A stretch of DNA of 64,000 nt from contig NZ_BDDE01000021.1 of assembly GCF_008327685.1 (NCBI RefSeq), positions 1-64,000 on the forward strand. The letters are read 5' to 3'. Position numbers and translations under genes: made by a program. Under the pieces are notes generated by a model, which was not told where the DNA came from, ran no database searches, and was given only the letters and a program-made list of their open reading frames with translations. Origin of the DNA: Actinomadura sp. K4S16 (GTDB lineage: Bacteria; Actinomycetota; Actinomycetes; Streptosporangiales; Streptosporangiaceae). Within the stretch, counting starts at the first letter, position 1. Each line of letters begins with the position of its first letter. Of this stretch, positions 44,652-53,264 are shown piece after piece.

Positions 44652-46607
44652 TTGTCCTTCCTCGGTTGATGCTTGACACTCCGGCATCGGTTGATGCTTG
44701 ACGCCCTGTCGGCTGGCTTGGCTTTCGCGTGATCGTTGGATCGGTCGCGGGGAGGTCGGGTTGGCGCTGGTGGAGCTGAGCGTCGTGGAGCAGCGGTATC
44801 GCGCTGTGCTGGAAGTAGAGGCAGGATGCCCGGTGACCGAGGTCGCCGAGCGGTACGGAGTGTCGCGGCAGAGTGTGCACGCCTGGCTGGGCCGGTATCG
44901 GTCCGGTGGGCTGGCGGCGTTGGCGGACCGGTCGCACCGGCCGGCGAGTTGCCCGCATCGCACGGCGGCCGAGGTGGAGGCGCTGGTGTGTGAACTGCGC
45001 AGGGCCCATCCGCGGTGGGGACCGGCCCGGCTGGCGCATGAGCTGGCCCGCCGGGGCGTGGATCCGGTGCCCTCAACGGCGACGTTGTCGCGGATCCTGG
45101 CCCGCAACGGCCTGGTCGTCCCCGGCGGGCGGCGCCGCCCGCGCTCGTCGTATCAGCGGTGGGAACGCGACGCACCCATGCAGCTGTGGCAGATCGACAT
45201 CATGGGCGGGGTCATGCTCACCGACGGCCGCGAGATCAAGCTGGTCAGCGGCATCGACGACCACTCCCGGTTCATCGTCATCGCCCGCCTGGTGTCGCGG
45301 GCCTCGGCCCGCGCGGTCTGCGCCGCGTTCGCCGCCGCCCTGGCCGAGCACGGGGCGCCCGAAGAGGTGCTGACCGACAACGGCAAGCAGTTCACCGGCC
45401 GGTTCACCCGGCCCCGCCCGGTCGAGGTGCTGTTCGAAAGGATCTGCCGCGACAACGGCATCACCGCCCGACACACCAAGATCCGCTCACCCACCACCAC
45501 CGGCAAGGTCGAACGCTGGCATCGCACCGTCCGCGAGGAGTTCCTGGCCGTCCACGTCCCGTTCCCCAGCCTGCTCCACGCCCAGCACGCCCTGGACGCA
45601 TGGGTCGCCGACTACAACACCGCCCGCCCCCACCAGGCCCTGGACATGGCCACCCCCCGCCGACCGCTTCACCACCCGGCCCGGCACCGGGCAGAACCAT
45701 GTCGGCGTCGTTGCCGTTGCGGCTGCCCGCCGACCTGGCACCGGTGCCCACCACCCCCGGCCCGCCCACCGCAGGTCCGCCCACGGCCCCCGCCCTGTCG
45801 GCAGCGGTCCCGGCAGCGGTGGAGTTCGACCGCACCGTCCCGGCCAGCGGCAACATGACCGCCGCCGGACGGCAGATCTGGCTCGGCCCCACCCTGGCCG
45901 GCCAGAAGGTCACGGTCTGGGCCAGCACCACCACCCTGCACGTCTTCCACCACGACCAGCTCATCAAAACCCACCCGGTCACCCTCACCAGCGACGACCT
46001 CCGCCGACTCCACGCCCGCGGCGCACGCCCCGGCCGCCCGTCCCCGGCCACCGCGCCGCCCACCGGGGAACTGGCCACCAACGCGCTGGTCGAGGTCGAC
46101 CGCACCGTCAACACCGCCGGACTGGTCTCCCTGGCCGGAAAACAGATCAGCGTCGGCCTTCCCCTCGCCGGCCGACGCGTCACCCTGCGCATCGGCCCGC
46201 ACCTGATCCACGTCCTGGCCGACGGCGCACTGGCCTGCACCCGGCCCAGCCCACTGACCGGCGACCAACGCGCCCGTCTGCAAGGCGCCCGCGCCGCCGA
46301 CCCCGCCCCCCTCGCCGAGACCAGCCCCGCCGCAGTTCAGCGGGTCGTCTCCAGCCAGGGCTCGCTGATGGTCGCCGGCTGCAAACTCCACCTCGGACAA
46401 ACCCACCGCGGCAAAGTCGTCACCGTGATCTGCGAAGACACCCAGTTCCGCATCCTGCACGCAGGCCAGGAACTGGCCGTCCACCCCAGAACCCTGATCA
46501 AGGAGGTCAACCGCCGCCGAGCAAGCGGCCACATCACCTACGAAACCTAGGGACGGCGTCAACCATCACCCGAACACAAAACGTCAACCATCAACCGAGC
46601 TTGCACA
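44652..46607 (+). mobile_element. IS481-family insertion sequence
   Basis: About 1.95 kb. Ends are related: both begin TGT on the outside and contain CTCGGTTGATGSTTGAC followed by a second TGATGSTTGAC copy (left 44653-44706, right 46555-46606). The 14-bp sequence TCGGCGGGATACCC occurs at 44638-44651 and again on the right at 46608-46616 continued at 48002-48006, split by the IS256-family insertion; this is the target duplication. Encodes one transposase with a frame break. Confidence 0.82.
44761..46550 (+). pseudogene. IS481-family transposase, frame-broken in its C-terminal part
   Basis: The first frame (TTG 44761, with GGGGAGG upstream) gives a helix-turn-helix (VTEVAERYGVSRQSVHAWLG) and a complete DDE domain: D in WQIDIMGGV, D in LTDNGKQFTG, E in GKVERWHRTVREE. 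After HQALDMATP near 45655 the natural continuation ADRFTTRPGTGQN is in another frame, and the family C-terminal domain (LPLRLPADLAPV ... AVEFDRTVPASGNM) is in a third, to 46550. A run of six C lies at the first break. The DDE part could still be made, ending at 45858, but without the normal C-terminus. Confidence 0.8.
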
Positions 46608-46616
46608 TCGGCGGGA

Positions 46617-47993
46617 GGGACTGTCCTAAAGATCGTGTGGGTGGGGTGGTGATCCGGAAGGCTGGGGCCGATGCCCCGGCCGGGAAGGATCACACGTGAC
46701 CAACCACGCTGAGGACGAGCCGCAGGGCGGGCTGGAGGTCCAGCTCGCCGCCGAGCTGGTCGAGAAGGCCAAGGCCGAGGGAGTGTCGCTGGTCGGGCCA
46801 GATGGACTGCTGGCCGGGATCACCAAGACGGTGCTGCAGGCCGCGCTGGAAGCCGAGATGGCCGAGCATCTGGGCTATGAGCGGGGCGAACGTCCGGCCG
46901 AGCCGACAGGTAACCACCGCAACGGCAGCTCGTCCAAGACGGTGTCGACCGAGGTCGGGCCGGTGCGGATCGAGGTGCCGCGGGACCGGGCGGGCGAGTT
47001 CACCCCGCAGATCGTGCCCAAGCACGCCCGCCGAATCGAGGGGTTCGACGAGGCCATCGTGTCCCTGTACGCCAAGGGCCTGACCACCGGGGAGATCCGC
47101 GCGCACCTGGCCGAGATCTACCAGGTCGAGGTGTCGCGCGACCTGATCTCCCGGGTCACCGACAAGGTCGTGGCCGAGATGGAGGCCTGGCGGGCCCGCC
47201 CACTCGACAGCGTCTACCCGGTCGTGCTGATCGACGCGCTGTATGTGAAGATCCGCGAAGGCCAGGTGGCCAACCGCCCGATCTACGTGGCGCTGGGCAT
47301 CAACTGCCACGGCGAACGCGACGTGCTCGGGCTGTGGGTGGGGACCGGCGGTGAGGGCGCCAAGCACTGGATGACCGTGCTGGCCGAACTCCGCAACCGC
47401 GGCGTCCAAGACGTCTGTATCGCCTGCTGCGACGGGCTCAAGGGCCTGCCGGAGGCGATCGAGGAGATCTGGCCGCAGGCCACCGTGCAGCAGTGCGTGG
47501 TGCACCTGGTCCGCTCCTCACTGCGTTACGCGTCCAAGGTGCACTGGAGCCGGCTCACCCGCGACCTTCGGCAGATCTACACCGCCCCGACCGAGGCCGC
47601 CGCCCAGCAGCGGTTCGCCGAGTTCGAGGCCGAGTGGGGCGACCGCTATCCGGCGGTGATCCGGTTGTGGCGGGACGCCTGGCCGACGTTCACGCCGTTC
47701 CTGGCGTTCCCGGCCGAGATCCGCAAGGTCATCTACACCACCAACGCGATCGAGAGCCTGAACGCCCGGTTCCGCCAGGCCGCCCGCCGCCGCGGGCACT
47801 TCCCCACCGAGCAGGCCGCCCTCAAAGTGCTCTACCTGGTCATCCGCCAGCCGCTGAAGAACCGGCCGAACGTCACCGGCAAAACCCCCGGCTGGAAGGC
47901 CGCGCTGAACGCCCTGGCGCTGCACTACGGTGACCGCATCACCCTGAACTGAAAGCCGATCACTGCCTCACCCACAGACTTTCAGACAGTCCC
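46617..47993 (+). mobile_element. IS256-family insertion sequence
   Basis: 1,377 bp with inverted ends GGGACTGTCC (left, 46617) and GACAGTCCC (right, ending 47993) and an 8-bp target duplication CGGCGGGA (46609-46616 and 47994-48001). It sits inside the right-hand target repeat of the IS481-family element, one base past its end. All parts look intact. Confidence 0.92.
46696..47952 (+). CDS. IS256-family transposase
   Basis: A 418-residue mutator-type DDE transposase. The N-terminal part has TKTVLQAALEAEMAEHLGYE and GNHRNGSSSKTV, the conserved zinc-free entry domain. Catalytic Asp residues are in VVLIDALYVKIREG and CCDGLKGLPEAI; the C-terminal Glu is in TTNAIESLNARFRQ. Length and motifs are complete, so the element may be active. 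The start is a GTG. Confidence 0.95.
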   Translation: MTNHAEDEPQGGLEVQLAAELVEKAKAEGVSLVGPDGLLAGITKTVLQAALEAEMAEHLGYERGERPAEPTGNHRNGSSSKTVSTEVGPVRIEVPRDRAGEFTPQIVPKHARRIEGFDEAIVSLYAKGLTTGEIRAHLAEIYQVEVSRDLISRVTDKVVAEMEAWRARPLDSVYPVVLIDALYVKIREGQVANRPIYVALGINCHGERDVLGLWVGTGGEGAKHWMTVLAELRNRGVQDVCIACCDGLKGLPEAIEEIWPQATVQQCVVHLVRSSLRYASKVHWSRLTRDLRQIYTAPTEAAAQQRFAEFEAEWGDRYPAVIRLWRDAWPTFTPFLAFPAEIRKVIYTTNAIESLNARFRQAARRRGHFPTEQAALKVLYLVIRQPLKNRPNVTGKTPGWKAALNALALHYGDRITLN

Positions 47994-48021
47994 CGGCGGG
48001 ATACCCGGCTGACCTTGGGTT

Positions 48022-49185
48022 TTAGGTGCCCTGACCGCCGATGGTGGGGCCTGCTGGCCAGAGGGCTTCCAGCTCGCTCGGGGTGAGCGGATCGCGGTAG
48101 GCGGCCTGTAGGACCCTCGTCCTGGTCGGCTTGTCGGCTTCGGCGAGGTTGGCGAACCAGTCGATTCCGGCCGGGTAGGCCCACAGGTACGAGCGGAGTT
48201 GGGGGTTGGCTCCTCGGTCGGTGAGCAGGTCGGCTATGGCGGCGTCCCTGATCCAGGGCATGCGAAAGCGGGCATGGTCGGCCAACTCGGCGATGCCGGC
48301 GCCCTGGTTGAGGGCTATGTGCAGCTCGGCGCGAACGAGTTGGTTGTAGTGGTCGAACTTGGTCCGGGTGGCCAGTAGCTCGTCGTCGGGGGCGATGAAC
48401 AGGGGCAGCGCCTGGGCCAGTCCTTCGAGCAGGACTTGTTGGGGGGCGTGGACCGACATCAGGCGGACCCAGGGGACGTCTTTGGTGGCGGCTCGGGCTG
48501 ACCAACTCGCGCTCTGGAGGCCGTGGCCGAGAACCTCGTGAAGGGCGAATTGGCGGGCGGCTACCTTGGTGAAGCTGGCGCGGCGGAGGTTGAGGCGTAG
48601 GCGGACCTTGTCGCCGGCACCGTCCAGCCAGTACGCCCAGTAGGCGTCAACCTCGGCCGTCTCAACGGTGAGATTGAACGGGGCCTGGCTGCCGGTGATC
48701 TGGCGGACTGCGGGCTCGTAGTCGGCGGCGGCCTGGCGGATCGCGTCGGGGGCCTCGTCGGTCTCAATGGGCCCCTCGACCGCGTTCAGCTCGCGCGCGG
48801 TGTCGGGCCCCCACGCGATGCCCAAGGTGTCGAGTGCGTGGCGGGCCTGCTCGCCTCGGTGGGTGATGTAGCCGTCCTGCCATCCGGCGGCGGGGCATCC
48901 CTGGGTTGCCTGGACGTAGTCGTTCAAAGGCCTGTGTTCGCCTAGCAGCGCCCCCAGGTAGGCCAGATCGGCGGTGAGGCGGGCTGTGAGGCGGTCGGCT
49001 CCGGCCTCGGCGGTGCGGGCGCGTAGATCGGTCAGACGCTGGTAGACCGCCAAGCGGCTGTCGGCCGGTTCGGTGGGCGTGGTGGTGGGTGCGCAGTCGA
49101 AGTCGATCACGGCGACTGATCCGCGGCCGGTCTCGTAGGCGTGCCAGGTCCGTAGGGTCGTTTCGATCTCGTCACGCAGGTTCAC
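48022..49185 (-). CDS. DUF885-like putative zinc metallopeptidase
   Basis: A 387-residue protein without a family that I recognise outright. It has an H216-E217-x3-H221 motif in ALHEVLGHGLQSAS and a Glu254 in VLLEGLAQALPLF 33 residues later. DUF885/M32-like enzymes have HExxPGHH followed by EGWA, so a related gluzincin fold is likely. The rest is helical; the C-terminal YLWAYPAGIDWF also recalls the YPG segment of that group. The GTG start overlaps the upstream gene by 14 nt with GGGAG 7 nt before it, so both are one operon. No signal peptide. Substrate unknown. Confidence 0.75.
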   Translation of the reverse strand: MNLRDEIETTLRTWHAYETGRGSVAVIDFDCAPTTTPTEPADSRLAVYQRLTDLRARTAEAGADRLTARLTADLAYLGALLGEHRPLNDYVQATQGCPAAGWQDGYITHRGEQARHALDTLGIAWGPDTARELNAVEGPIETDEAPDAIRQAAADYEPAVRQITGSQAPFNLTVETAEVDAYWAYWLDGAGDKVRLRLNLRRASFTKVAARQFALHEVLGHGLQSASWSARAATKDVPWVRLMSVHAPQQVLLEGLAQALPLFIAPDDELLATRTKFDHYNQLVRAELHIALNQGAGIAELADHARFRMPWIRDAAIADLLTDRGANPQLRSYLWAYPAGIDWFANLAEADKPTRTRVLQAAYRDPLTPSELEALWPAGPTIGGQGT

Positions 49186-49966
49186 GGATCGGCTCCCAGC
49201 GCAGCGTCACGGCCTGATTCGGGCGCAGGTGATCACGGGTCAGGGACATGACGGCGTCCTTGCCGTCGATGTCCCACACGAGGCTATCGGTGGCGGAGTT
49301 CTCCGAACCGTCGGGATGTTCCTCGCTCGCGGTGCATCCCGCGAGGTCCACGCCGCGTTGCCGGACGTGGATCTCGTAGCGGCGGCAGTAGCGCGGCATC
49401 GATTCGCGCCAGTAGTGGTTCAGATCGAACTTTCCGGCCTCGCAGACGTAGCCGACGCGGGCCCACTCCCCCGGCTTGAGCGGCGGCGAGATCTGAAAGG
49501 CGAACTTGGCGAGGTTGGTCGTGTCGTGAATCCGCTGGATCGCGATGCGCCGGTCAATGTCGGGGACGGGCTTGATGACCAGGGGCCCGGTGGTGTGCTG
49601 GAACCAGACTTCGCAGGACACGCGGGCCTGCGGCTTGTCGCCGAGATTCAGCATGTCAAAGCGGTATTCCAGCCGTGCGGCGCCGTCTTCGGCTATGTCG
49701 ATGGTCTTCGCCAGCTCGACCACGTGACCGGACAGGCCGGCAAGCTCGGTGATGTCGGCGTCGTTCAGACGGCGGTCGCGCTGGAGCTGGAGGAGTCTGC
49801 GACCGAGGTCCTGGGCGTGGCCGCTGGCGGCGCTGGGCATGCCGGAGAGCCGGGCCTTGGCGGCCGGGATGGTGCGGGCAGTGGCACCCCAACTGACCTC
49901 GCCGGTCTCGGGGGCGTCGATGTGGTGCTCAAGGGCGGCGAGCAGCTCGGCGACATCCAACCCCAC
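49172..49966 (-). CDS. Hypothetical protein, upstream partner of the peptidase-like gene
   Basis: A 264-residue protein of unknown family. The first 90 residues are helical (LDVAELLAALEHHIDAP; GRRLLQLQRDRRLNDADITE). The rest looks like a beta-sandwich (LEYRFDMLNLGDKPQARVSC, LKPGEWARVGYVCEAG, YCRRYEIHVRQRGVDLAGC) with several Cys. The GTG at 49966 lies at the point where the integrase remnant begins on the other strand; a longer start (50050) would be antisense to the integrase and is unlikely. No good ribosome binding site is visible, so the true 5' end may have been cut during recombination. Confidence 0.7.
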   Translation of the reverse strand: MGLDVAELLAALEHHIDAPETGEVSWGATARTIPAAKARLSGMPSAASGHAQDLGRRLLQLQRDRRLNDADITELAGLSGHVVELAKTIDIAEDGAARLEYRFDMLNLGDKPQARVSCEVWFQHTTGPLVIKPVPDIDRRIAIQRIHDTTNLAKFAFQISPPLKPGEWARVGYVCEAGKFDLNHYWRESMPRYCRRYEIHVRQRGVDLAGCTASEEHPDGSENSATDSLVWDIDGKDAVMSLTRDHLRPNQAVTLRWEPIREPA

Positions 49967-49973
49967 GGAACGG

Positions 49974-50573
49974 GCGAAGCGGCCTCGGCTCCACCGTGCC
50001 GAGCCCGGCAAGGTCTGGACGGCTGCGCAGCTCCGGGCCTTCCTCCTCACTGCTGAGAAGCATCGGCTGTCGGCGTTCTTCCACCTGGCCGCCTACACCG
50101 GTGCTCGGCGCGGTGAGCTGCTCAACCTGCGGTGGCCTGACGTCGACCTCGACGGGGCCTCGATCCACATCAAAGGGTCGGTGGGGTTCGTCGCCGGCGC
50201 CCACCGGAAGCGCCAGTTCGCTGACAAGCTCAAGGCGGGAGAGTTCTGGAAGGGCGCGGAGGACGGCCACGTGTTCACCACCGGATGGGGTGAGCCGGTG
50301 CATCCGGACACGGTCTCGTCCCTCATGGCGACGCTGATCAAAGAGCACAACGCGGCGGACGGCGTCGCCCCTCTCCCCCATGCTCGGCTTCACGACCTTC
50401 GCCACGTCCACGCGACGACTCTGCTCCTGGCGGGCGTTCCCGTTCACGTCGTCGCCGCGAGGCTCGGGCACGCTGACCCGGCGATCACGCTGCGGGTCTA
50501 CGCGCACGTCGTCAACGAGCAGCTCGCCGAAGCGGCCACGATCTTCGCGGACAGGATCGACGGCGCGGCGTAG
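49974..50573 (+). pseudogene. Tyrosine recombinase (integrase), N-terminally and internally truncated
   Basis: Only the catalytic half remains: WTAAQLRAFLLTAEKHRL, ArgI in GARRGELLNLRWPDV, HxxR in LHDLRHVHATTLLLAG, LGHADPAITL and the Tyr in RVYAHV. The core-binding N-terminal half of about 170 residues is absent; the minus-strand operon begins where it should be. The text also jumps from IHIKGSVGFVAG to AHRKRQFADKL, which removes the beta-hairpin holding the catalytic Lys. It cannot be a working integrase. Followed by GTTAGCA motifs, a terminator and tRNA-Thr. Confidence 0.85.
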
Positions 50574-50579
50574 GCCGCT

Positions 50580-50598
50580 GTTAGCAAGACCGTTAGCA
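50580..50598 (+). repeat. Paired GTTAGCA motif, right end
   Basis: GTTAGCA (50580-50586) N5 GTTAGCA (50592-50598), directly after the integrase stop; partner of the pair at 42404-42422. Confidence 0.55.
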
Positions 50599-50631
50599 AA
50601 AGCCCCCTTGTGATGATCGCAAGGGGGCTTT
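50599..50631. terminator. Bidirectional terminator between integrase and tRNA-Thr
   Basis: Perfect 12-bp stem AAAGCCCCCTTG (50599-50610) / CAAGGGGGCTTT (50620-50631), 9-nt loop. On the minus strand it ends the tRNA transcript with CTTTT; on the plus strand it ends the integrase. Confidence 0.88.
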
Positions 50632-50635
50632 GAGG

Positions 50636-50681
50636 TGGGAGCCGGCGAGGGGACTTGAACCCCTAACCTTCTGTTTACAAG
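50636..50681 (-). repeat. Attachment-site core in tRNA-Thr (right)
   Basis: The 3' half of the intact tRNA gene, matched at 42 of 46 positions by 42261-42306. Marks the right boundary of the integrated element. Confidence 0.8.
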
Positions 50682-50712
50682 ACAGATGCTCTGCCAATTG
50701 AGCTACGCCGGC
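50640..50712 (-). tRNA. tRNA-Thr (anticodon TGT)
   Basis: 73 nt including the discriminator base. Acceptor stem GCCGGCG / CGCCGGC, D arm GCTC...GAGC, anticodon arm TCTGT-CTTGTAA-ACAGA with anticodon TGT, T arm AGGGG-TTCAAGT-CCCCT. CCA is not encoded. TACGAT 13 nt upstream is a likely -10 element. Confidence 0.97.
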
Positions 50713-50873
50713 GGGCTCGTCCCGCATCGTAGTCGACTTGGGGGCTCGGGGGGATCCGGGTTTTTTCTGGGGTGGGTGTCGATCTGGTGGAGGGCCGTTC
50801 GTGTGGGAGGGGAGGGGGCCTCGCGGGGAAGGACAGTGTCGTGGGGGCGGCGTCGTTCGGTGAAGGAGGAGGG

Positions 50874-51221
50874 ATGAAGCTCTATGTGCTCAACATCATC
50901 CAGCCGGTCGGGGAGATCCCGCCGCCGGAGGTGCTGGAGCCGGTGATGGCGGAGCTCGCCGAGGTGCGGCGGGATCTGGAGCGGCAGGAGTGCTGGGTGT
51001 TCGGGCGGGGGCTGGAGCAGCCGGAGGCGAGCACCGTGGTGTGCATGCGGGATGGCGAGATCATCGCGACGGACGGACCGTGGACGGAGGGGAAGGAGCA
51101 CGTCGGCGGCATCACCGTCATCAAGGTGGTGGATCTGGAGGCGGCGTTGAAGGTGGCGGCCAGGTTCACGCAGGTGACCGGGTTGCCGATCGAGGTGCGG
51201 CCGTTCCTGGGCGAGGTGTGA
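50874..51221 (+). CDS. YCII/DGPF-domain protein, partner of an ECF42 sigma factor
   Basis: A 115-residue ferredoxin-like-fold protein of the YCII family with ATDGPWTEGKEHVGGI, the DGPF-type signature. AAGGAGGAGGG lies directly before the ATG. The stop overlaps the following sigma gene by 4 nt (GTGA). Proteins of this family are the standard genomic partner of ECF42 sigma factors; how they act with the sigma factor is not settled. Confidence 0.9.
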   Translation: MKLYVLNIIQPVGEIPPPEVLEPVMAELAEVRRDLERQECWVFGRGLEQPEASTVVCMRDGEIIATDGPWTEGKEHVGGITVIKVVDLEAALKVAARFTQVTGLPIEVRPFLGEV

Positions 51222-52390
51222 TCGAGCGGGTCTTCCGGGAGGAGCACGGGCGCGCGGTGGCCGTGCTGGTCCGTGTCTTCGGGGACGTGGACGTCGCCGA
51301 GGAGGCGGTCCAGGAGGCGTTCGCCGAGGCGGTGCGCAGGTGGCCGGTGGAGGGGGCGCCGCCGAGTCCGGCGGGGTGGATCATCACGACGGCGCGGAAC
51401 AAGGCGATCGACCGGTTGCGGCGGGAGGCGGCGCGGGCCGGGAAGTACGCGCAGGCCGTGCTGCTGAACGCGGCGGAGCCGGCCGAGGCGTCGGCCGTGG
51501 AGGACGATCGGCTGCGGCTCATCTTCACGTGCTGCCATCCGGCGTTGCGGATGGAGGCCCGGGTCGCGCTGACGCTGAGGTTGCTGGGCGGGTTGTCGAC
51601 GGCGGAGATCGCGCGAGCCTTCCTGGTGCCGGAGAAGACGATGGCGCAGCGGCTCGTCCGGGCGAAGGCGAAGATCCGGGATGCGGGGATTCCGTATCGG
51701 GTGCCGGAGCTGCCCGATCTGCCCGGACGGCTCTCAGGTGTCCTCGCGGTCGTGTATCTGGTGTTCAACCAGGGTTATGGGGGGCGCGACGAGCTGGCTG
51801 ACGAGGCGATCAGGCTGGGGCGGGTGCTGCGGGAGCTGATGCCGGACGAGCCCGAGGTGCTGGGGCTGCTGGCGTTGATGCTGCTCATCGAGTCGCGCAA
51901 GGACGCCCGGCGGCGGGACGGGGAGCTGGTGCTGCTGGGCGAGCAGGATCGCGGGCTCTGGGATCGGGGGCTCGTGGAGGAGGGGCAGTCGCTCGTCCGG
52001 CGGTGCCTGGAGATCGGGCGGCCCGGGCCCTACCAGCTCCAGGCGGCCATCAACGCGGTCCACAGCGATGCCGGGAGGGTCGAGGACACTCGGTGGGATC
52101 AGATTCTCCAGCTGTACGACCAGTTGATGGTCGTGGCGCCGAGTCCTGTGGTGGCGCTCAACCGGGCCGTGGCGGTGGGCGAGGTGCAGGGGGCCGGGGC
52201 CGCGCTGGAGTTGGTGGAGCGGCTCGACCTCGGCCGGTACTACCTGTTCCATGCGGTCCGTGCCGATCTGCTGCGGCGGTTGGGGCGGGACGTGGAGGCC
52301 GCCGCAGCCTATGACGAGGCCATCGGGCGTACCGAGGACGAGGCCGAGAAGGCGTTCCTCAGGCGGCGGCGGGTCGCGGTCTCCGGTTGA
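51218..52390 (+). CDS. ECF42-type sigma factor with C-terminal TPR-like domain
   Basis: A 390-residue sigma factor. Region 2 lies at the N-terminus (DVAEEAVQEAFAEAVRRW, SPAGWIITTARNKAIDRLRR); region 4 at about 110-160 (LGGLSTAEIARAFLVPEKTM). A long extension of about 220 residues follows, with VVYLVFNQGYGG, LLALMLLIESRKDARR, LQAAINAVHSDA and APSPVVALNRAVAVGEVQGA. This extension and the YCII partner define the ECF42 group, where it takes the place of an anti-sigma factor. It overlaps the convergent EamA gene by 32 nt. Confidence 0.93.
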   Translation: MIERVFREEHGRAVAVLVRVFGDVDVAEEAVQEAFAEAVRRWPVEGAPPSPAGWIITTARNKAIDRLRREAARAGKYAQAVLLNAAEPAEASAVEDDRLRLIFTCCHPALRMEARVALTLRLLGGLSTAEIARAFLVPEKTMAQRLVRAKAKIRDAGIPYRVPELPDLPGRLSGVLAVVYLVFNQGYGGRDELADEAIRLGRVLRELMPDEPEVLGLLALMLLIESRKDARRRDGELVLLGEQDRGLWDRGLVEEGQSLVRRCLEIGRPGPYQLQAAINAVHSDAGRVEDTRWDQILQLYDQLMVVAPSPVVALNRAVAVGEVQGAGAALELVERLDLGRYYLFHAVRADLLRRLGRDVEAAAAYDEAIGRTEDEAEKAFLRRRRVAVSG

Positions 52391-53264
52391 GGGTCTGGCC
52401 CGCGACCAGGGCTCCCAGGGCGATGGTGAAGCCGACGACCTGCCACGGGGTGAGGGTCTGGCCGAGGATCAGCAGGCCCGCCAGGGTGGCGACCATCGGG
52501 TTCGTGAGGCCGAGGAGGGAGACGGAGGTCGGGGGCAGGCGGTCGATGCCGCGGAACCACAGCGCGTAGGCGATCGCGGTGCCGACGATGCCGAGGTAGG
52601 TGAAGCCCAGGAGGTTCTCGCCGGTCAGCGAGGACGGGACGCCTTCCAGCGCGAGGGTGAGCGGCAGGAGGACGAGGCCGCCGACGGTGAGCTGCCAGCC
52701 GGTCATGACCAGCGGCGATTCGGGGCGTCCCCACTTCTTGGCCAGGACGATCGCGGTGGCCATGAGCGAGGTCGCGGTGAGCATGGCGGCGATGCCGAGC
52801 GGGTCGAGCCGGGCCTCGCCGCTGAGGGTCAGCAGGGCGACGCCGCCGGTTCCGGCGAGGGCCGAGTACAGGACGGCGCGGGCCGGGCGGATCCGCAGGA
52901 CGCCGAGCGACAGCAGCGCCACGACCAGCGGCTGGACGGACCCGATCGTCGCGGCGACGCCGCCGGGGAGCCGGTAGGCGGCGAAGAAGATCAGCGGGAA
53001 GAAGGCGCCGAAGTTCAGCAGGCCGAGGACGACCGACTTCCACCACCAGTCGCCGCGCGGCAGCCGGCGGGTGGCGGCGAGCAGCACCAGTCCGGCGGGC
53101 AGGGCGCGCATGGTGGCGGCGAGCATCGGGCGGCCGTCGGGCAGCAGGGTGGTGGTGACGACGTAGGTGGTGCCCCAGCTCGCGGGTGCGAGGGCGGCGA
53201 GGGCCAGGTCGGAGGCGTAGCGGGTGCGCAGGGTCGGTGCCGGGAGGGCTGTCGCGTGGTTCAC
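52359..53264 (-). CDS. EamA/DMT-family transporter
   Basis: A 301-residue membrane protein with about ten helices in two EamA repeats. Typical pieces are WGTTYVVTTTLLPDGRPML, GSVQPLVVALLSLGVL, TAIAYALWFRGIDRLPPTSV and LTNPMVATLAGLLILGQTLT. Family members export amino acids or other metabolites. The GTG start is preceded by an operator-like palindrome. Tail-to-tail overlap with the sigma gene. Confidence 0.9.
   Translation of the reverse strand: MNHATALPAPTLRTRYASDLALAALAPASWGTTYVVTTTLLPDGRPMLAATMRALPAGLVLLAATRRLPRGDWWWKSVVLGLLNFGAFFPLIFFAAYRLPGGVAATIGSVQPLVVALLSLGVLRIRPARAVLYSALAGTGGVALLTLSGEARLDPLGIAAMLTATSLMATAIVLAKKWGRPESPLVMTGWQLTVGGLVLLPLTLALEGVPSSLTGENLLGFTYLGIVGTAIAYALWFRGIDRLPPTSVSLLGLTNPMVATLAGLLILGQTLTPWQVVGFTIALGALVAGQTLNRRPRPAAA

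Larger units (their letters stand above)
42261..50681. mobile_element. Decayed integrative element in tRNA-Thr(TGT)
   Basis: About 8.4 kb bounded by the direct repeat of the tRNA-Thr 3' part. The recombinase remnant abuts the intact tRNA, as in typical tRNA-targeting elements, and both ends carry the same GTTAGCA-N5-GTTAGCA motif. Cargo: kinase-TPR gene, two insertion sequences and a two-gene operon. The integrase has lost essential parts, and no replication or transfer gene is present, so the element is immobile by itself. Confidence 0.75.
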
